Below are positions 7,441-9,499 of a stretch of DNA of 9,499 nucleotides, piece by piece (the stretch's first letter is position 1; the number at the start of each line of letters is the position of its first letter). The translations under genes were made by a program, and so were the position numbers. Origin of the DNA: Candidatus Sodaliphilus limicaballi. GTDB taxonomy: Bacteria > Bacteroidota > Bacteroidia > Bacteroidales > Muribaculaceae. The notes beneath the pieces were generated by a model. It ran no database searches. It was not told the DNA's origin and saw only the letters and a program-made list of their open reading frames with translations. Where the stretch lies: contig JAGHSP010000119.1 of the NCBI GenBank assembly GCA_018065815.1, positions 1 through 9,499 on the forward strand. The letters run 5' to 3'.

Positions 7441-7468
7441 GGGTGTTCCGTTTGCGGAACAACTACCC
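7441..7468 (+). promoter_or_regulatory. Leader hairpin, TGTTCCG-TTTG-CGGAACA
   Basis: A perfect 7-bp stem (7444-7450 with 7455-7461) closed by a TTTG tetraloop, extendable by GGG (7441-7443) with CCC (7466-7468) across a 4-nt bulge. It lies roughly 35-60 nt into the transcript. NusG paralogues such as RfaH and LoaP are recruited through hairpins in DNA or RNA early in the leader, so this is the best candidate recruitment element for the UpxY encoded downstream; that role is inferred. Confidence 0.55.
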
Positions 7469-7630
7469 TTGATGTCTCCCCCATGAGGCTGACGTGCAGA
7501 GCTGTACGGAGTCGGGGATGCTGCGAGAGAAATGCGGCGCGAGTCATCTTGACCACAGGCGCTTTAAGGGCATGCCTGGGGGTGGGGATGGTGTAAATGC
7601 CCGGTTCGATAAGCAACTAAAATCAGACAA

Positions 7631-8158
7631 ATGGCTCAAGACGAAAACGCCTTGCAGTGGTATGCCTTCAGGATGCGCGGACACGTGCCCAACGAGTCGC
7701 AGCGAGTGGCCCGAGAGGCAGGCTTTGACACGTACTATGCCATGCAACGTGAGCTCAGGGATGCCTCATATGATGTTACCACCGAACAGGCCATAGGGGC
7801 TCGAGCGGTATTGCCCAGCATAATCTTTGTGCGTTGTACTTACGAGTTCGCACGCCCGATGCGCAACCACCGAGTCATGTGGCCTCTATGCATGCCTGGC
7901 ACGAGCGAGTTTGCCGCCATCAGCGAGCGAGAGATGGAAATATTCCGCGCCGCAGTTGAGAGCGGTTGCCGCAACCTTGAGGTGATAGACACCAACCTTG
8001 CCACTGGCCAGCGCGTGCGAGTGCTCGACGGCATCTTCAAAGATCATGAGGGATACATCGTCAAAATACGCGGCGACAAACGCTTCGTAGTCTCCATCCC
8101 CGGCGTAGTCGCCCTCGCCACCATCTACATCCCTCCCCATCTCCTAACTAGAGTGTAA
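7631..8158 (+). CDS. upxY: UpxY-family transcription antiterminator (NusG paralogue)
   Basis: A 175-aa NusG-like protein. The N-terminal NGN domain starts at WYAFRMRG (Trp10) and includes LPSIIFV at 61-67, a hallmark of UpxY/RfaH-type NGN domains; the C-terminal KOW domain (about 125-160) reads GQRVRVLDGIFKDHEGYIVK and ends in a hydrophobic strand. UpxY proteins bind RNA polymerase transcribing their own capsule locus and let it pass the leader; they are encoded as the first gene of that locus. The placement fits exactly: promoter, long leader, upxY, sugar gene. The ATG at 7631 follows an A-rich tract and gives a normal N-terminus. Codon use resembles the GC-rich core genes rather than the recombinase. 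No upxZ (the inhibitor partner usually next in B. fragilis) follows; the next gene starts 43 nt downstream. Confidence 0.94.
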   Translation: MAQDENALQWYAFRMRGHVPNESQRVAREAGFDTYYAMQRELRDASYDVTTEQAIGARAVLPSIIFVRCTYEFARPMRNHRVMWPLCMPGTSEFAAISEREMEIFRAAVESGCRNLEVIDTNLATGQRVRVLDGIFKDHEGYIVKIRGDKRFVVSIPGVVALATIYIPPHLLTRV

Positions 8159-8201
8159 ACCACTGGGATAAACTAGAAATCAAAAAAAATAAAAACGATA
8201 T

Positions 8202-9458
8202 ATGTCAGAAAGAAAGATGATTTACCTTTGCCTTGCCCACATGACCGAGACTGGCGAGGAGCAGAAATATGTTAAAGAGGCGTTCGACACCAACTGGGTT
8301 GTGCCTCTGGGTCCCAATGTTAACGGCTTTGAGAAAGACCTCGAGGCGTTCGTGGGAGAAAGCAAGCGTGTGGTTGCGCTCAATTCGGGTACAGCGGCCG
8401 TTCACCTGGCGCTCATCAACTGCGGTGTTCAGCCTGGTGACGAAGTCTGTGTGCAGAGCTTTACCTTCTGTGCGTCAAGCCATCCCATCACATACCTCGG
8501 TGCTAAGCCTGTATTCATCGGCAGTGAGAAGGACACTTGGAACATGGACCCCGAACTCCTTGAGAAGGCAATCATCGACCGCAAGGAGAAGACCGGCAAA
8601 TACCCCAAGGCAATCGTTCCTGTGGCACTCTACGGCATGCCCTACGATTGCGAGCGTATCATGGCGATTGCCGACAAGTACGGCATCCCCGTGGTTGAGG
8701 ACGCTGCTGAGGGCTTCGGATCTCGCTACAAAGGTCAGGTGCTCGGCACATTCGGCAAGTACGGTGTACTCTCGTTCAACGGAAACAAGATGATCACCAC
8801 CTCGGGCGGTGGAGCTTTGGTCACAAATAGCGACGAAGAGTGGAACACCATCATGATGTATGCCACCCAGTATCGCGAAAGCTACCCCTACTACCAGCAC
8901 GAGAAGATCGGTTACAACTACCGCATGTCAAACATCTGCGCCGGCATCGGACGCGGACAGATGACCATCGTTGACGAGCACATCGCCCACCACAAGCACG
9001 TGCAGGCACTCTACAAAGAGCTGCTGAAAGACGTCGAGGGCGTGACCGTTCACGAGGCACCATCGGCCGATTACGATAGCAACTACTGGCTGTGCACCAT
9101 CACCCTTGACCCGAGTGTGAAAGTCAAAGGCCAGGAGAACGCTTACAAAGAGGTAATCAAGACCGCTGTTGGCGGAGCCGCCGGAGTAATCCATGCTGCC
9201 GACAGCGCCACTACCGACTGTCAACCCAACGAAAACGTCGAGGCTATGCGCATGTTCATGCTCGACAAGAAAGTTGAGGCACGCCCCGTGTGGAAACCCA
9301 TGCACAAACAGCCCGTCTACCAAGGCAGCCCCGCCTACACCAACGAAGTCGAAACCGACCTCTTCAAGATAGGCATGTGCATCCCCGCCGGCCCCTACGT
9401 AAAAGACGACGACATCCGCTACATAGTCAACTGCATAAAAGAAGCAATAATAGATTAA
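8202..9458 (+). CDS. DegT/DnrJ/EryC1-family PLP-dependent sugar aminotransferase
   Basis: A full-length (418 aa) sugar nucleotide aminotransferase that uses PLP to convert a keto sugar, usually a UDP- or dTDP-4-keto-6-deoxysugar, to an amino sugar for surface polysaccharide or glycan. Visible hallmarks: TNWVVPLGPNVNGFE at the N-terminus, the cofactor phosphate loop LNSGTAAVHLAL, VVEDAAEGFGSRYKG with Asp167 that contacts the PLP ring, and FNGNKMITTSGGG with the Schiff-base Lys196. Similar Bacteroidetes enzymes are labelled PglE- or PseC-like, but the exact sugar cannot be read from sequence. It is soluble and cytoplasmic. It follows upxY by 43 nt with no promoter between, so it should belong to the same transcript and be subject to UpxY control. 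The ATG at 8202 follows an A-rich leader. Confidence 0.95.
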   Translation: MSERKMIYLCLAHMTETGEEQKYVKEAFDTNWVVPLGPNVNGFEKDLEAFVGESKRVVALNSGTAAVHLALINCGVQPGDEVCVQSFTFCASSHPITYLGAKPVFIGSEKDTWNMDPELLEKAIIDRKEKTGKYPKAIVPVALYGMPYDCERIMAIADKYGIPVVEDAAEGFGSRYKGQVLGTFGKYGVLSFNGNKMITTSGGGALVTNSDEEWNTIMMYATQYRESYPYYQHEKIGYNYRMSNICAGIGRGQMTIVDEHIAHHKHVQALYKELLKDVEGVTVHEAPSADYDSNYWLCTITLDPSVKVKGQENAYKEVIKTAVGGAAGVIHAADSATTDCQPNENVEAMRMFMLDKKVEARPVWKPMHKQPVYQGSPAYTNEVETDLFKIGMCIPAGPYVKDDDIRYIVNCIKEAIID

Positions 9459-9498
9459 ACAGGAAATCTATAAGATATAAATATCCCTGTTTTCTTTA
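9457..9498 (+). terminator. Possible weak intrinsic terminator after the aminotransferase
   Basis: AAACAGG (9457-9463) can pair with CCTGTTT (9486-9492), followed by TTCTTT. The stem is only 7 bp and A/T-rich, the loop is long (22 nt) and the T-tract is interrupted, so it is a weak candidate. If real, the transcript would end here or need UpxY to pass. The window stops before the next gene can be seen. Confidence 0.33.
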
Positions 9499-9499
9499 C

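Larger units (their letters stand above)
7408..7630 (+). promoter_or_regulatory. Structured 5' leader of upxY, likely antitermination target
   Basis: About 220 nt of transcribed but apparently untranslated DNA between the promoter and upxY. It is GC- and G-rich, unlike the AT-rich promoter segment. It contains a strong early hairpin (7441-7468), a TCCCC/GGGGA pairing possibility, and a long-loop stem GGGCAT (7568-7573) with ATGCCC (7597-7602) around a G-rich run. UpxY proteins of Bacteroides fragilis are known to prevent early termination within such leaders in their own loci, so this is the probable site of action. I see no classical terminator with a T-tract in it. The overlapping forward frame from 7494 is not protein-like. 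Confidence 0.5.

Noticed and set aside
7494..7796. 100-codon forward frame covering the upxY leader and start
   Set aside because: No protein-like features, and it runs through leader structure and overlaps the upxY coding region in another frame.
1..9499. CRISPR array, tRNA or rRNA genes
   Set aside because: No regularly spaced repeats and no cloverleaf or rRNA-like stretches were seen on either strand.

Overview
The window looks like a chromosomal segment from a member of the Bacteroidales (gut Bacteroides/Prevotella/Muribaculaceae type; I cannot place it more finely). The reasons are a near-perfect Bacteroidetes sigma-ABfr promoter (TTTG, 20 nt, TAACTTTG), gene starts with A-rich leaders and no clear Shine-Dalgarno, an UpxY-type NusG paralogue, a VirE-N/BT4734-like remnant, and a tyrosine recombinase of the Bacteroidetes subgroup. 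All recognised genes lie on the + strand.

Left half (about 1-5244) is ordinary housekeeping DNA: a PlsC-like acyltransferase (possibly cut at its 5' end), a membrane-anchored metallophosphoesterase, the RNA-binding transcription accessory protein Tex, and an MBL-fold hydrolase whose GTG start overlaps the tex stop by 4 nt. These genes share one GC-rich codon style.

Middle (about 5245-7157) is AT-richer and decayed, with signs of acquired DNA. It holds a VirE-N-like gene that has lost its start and its C-terminal part, a short stretch I could not identify, and a roughly 400-codon tyrosine site-specific recombinase broken once, by what looks like one extra T in a four-T run.

Right half (7158-9499) looks like the regulated head of a surface-polysaccharide locus. 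Two related palindromes (7204-7221 and 7411-7427) bracket a segment of about 220 bp that carries a strong promoter at its downstream edge. Then comes a structured leader of about 220 nt, then upxY (a NusG-like antiterminator), then a DegT/DnrJ/EryC1 sugar aminotransferase, with a possible weak terminator at the end of the window.

Together the order recombinase, palindrome-flanked promoter, upxY, sugar gene matches the logic of phase-variable capsule loci in Bacteroides. There, inversion of the promoter switches the locus on or off, and UpxY lets polymerase pass through the leader. Here the promoter faces upxY (ON) and the adjacent recombinase is frameshifted, so the switch may be locked ON, or may depend on a recombinase elsewhere. 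The inversion is an inference: the two palindromes differ by 3 bp at their centres and could instead be operators.
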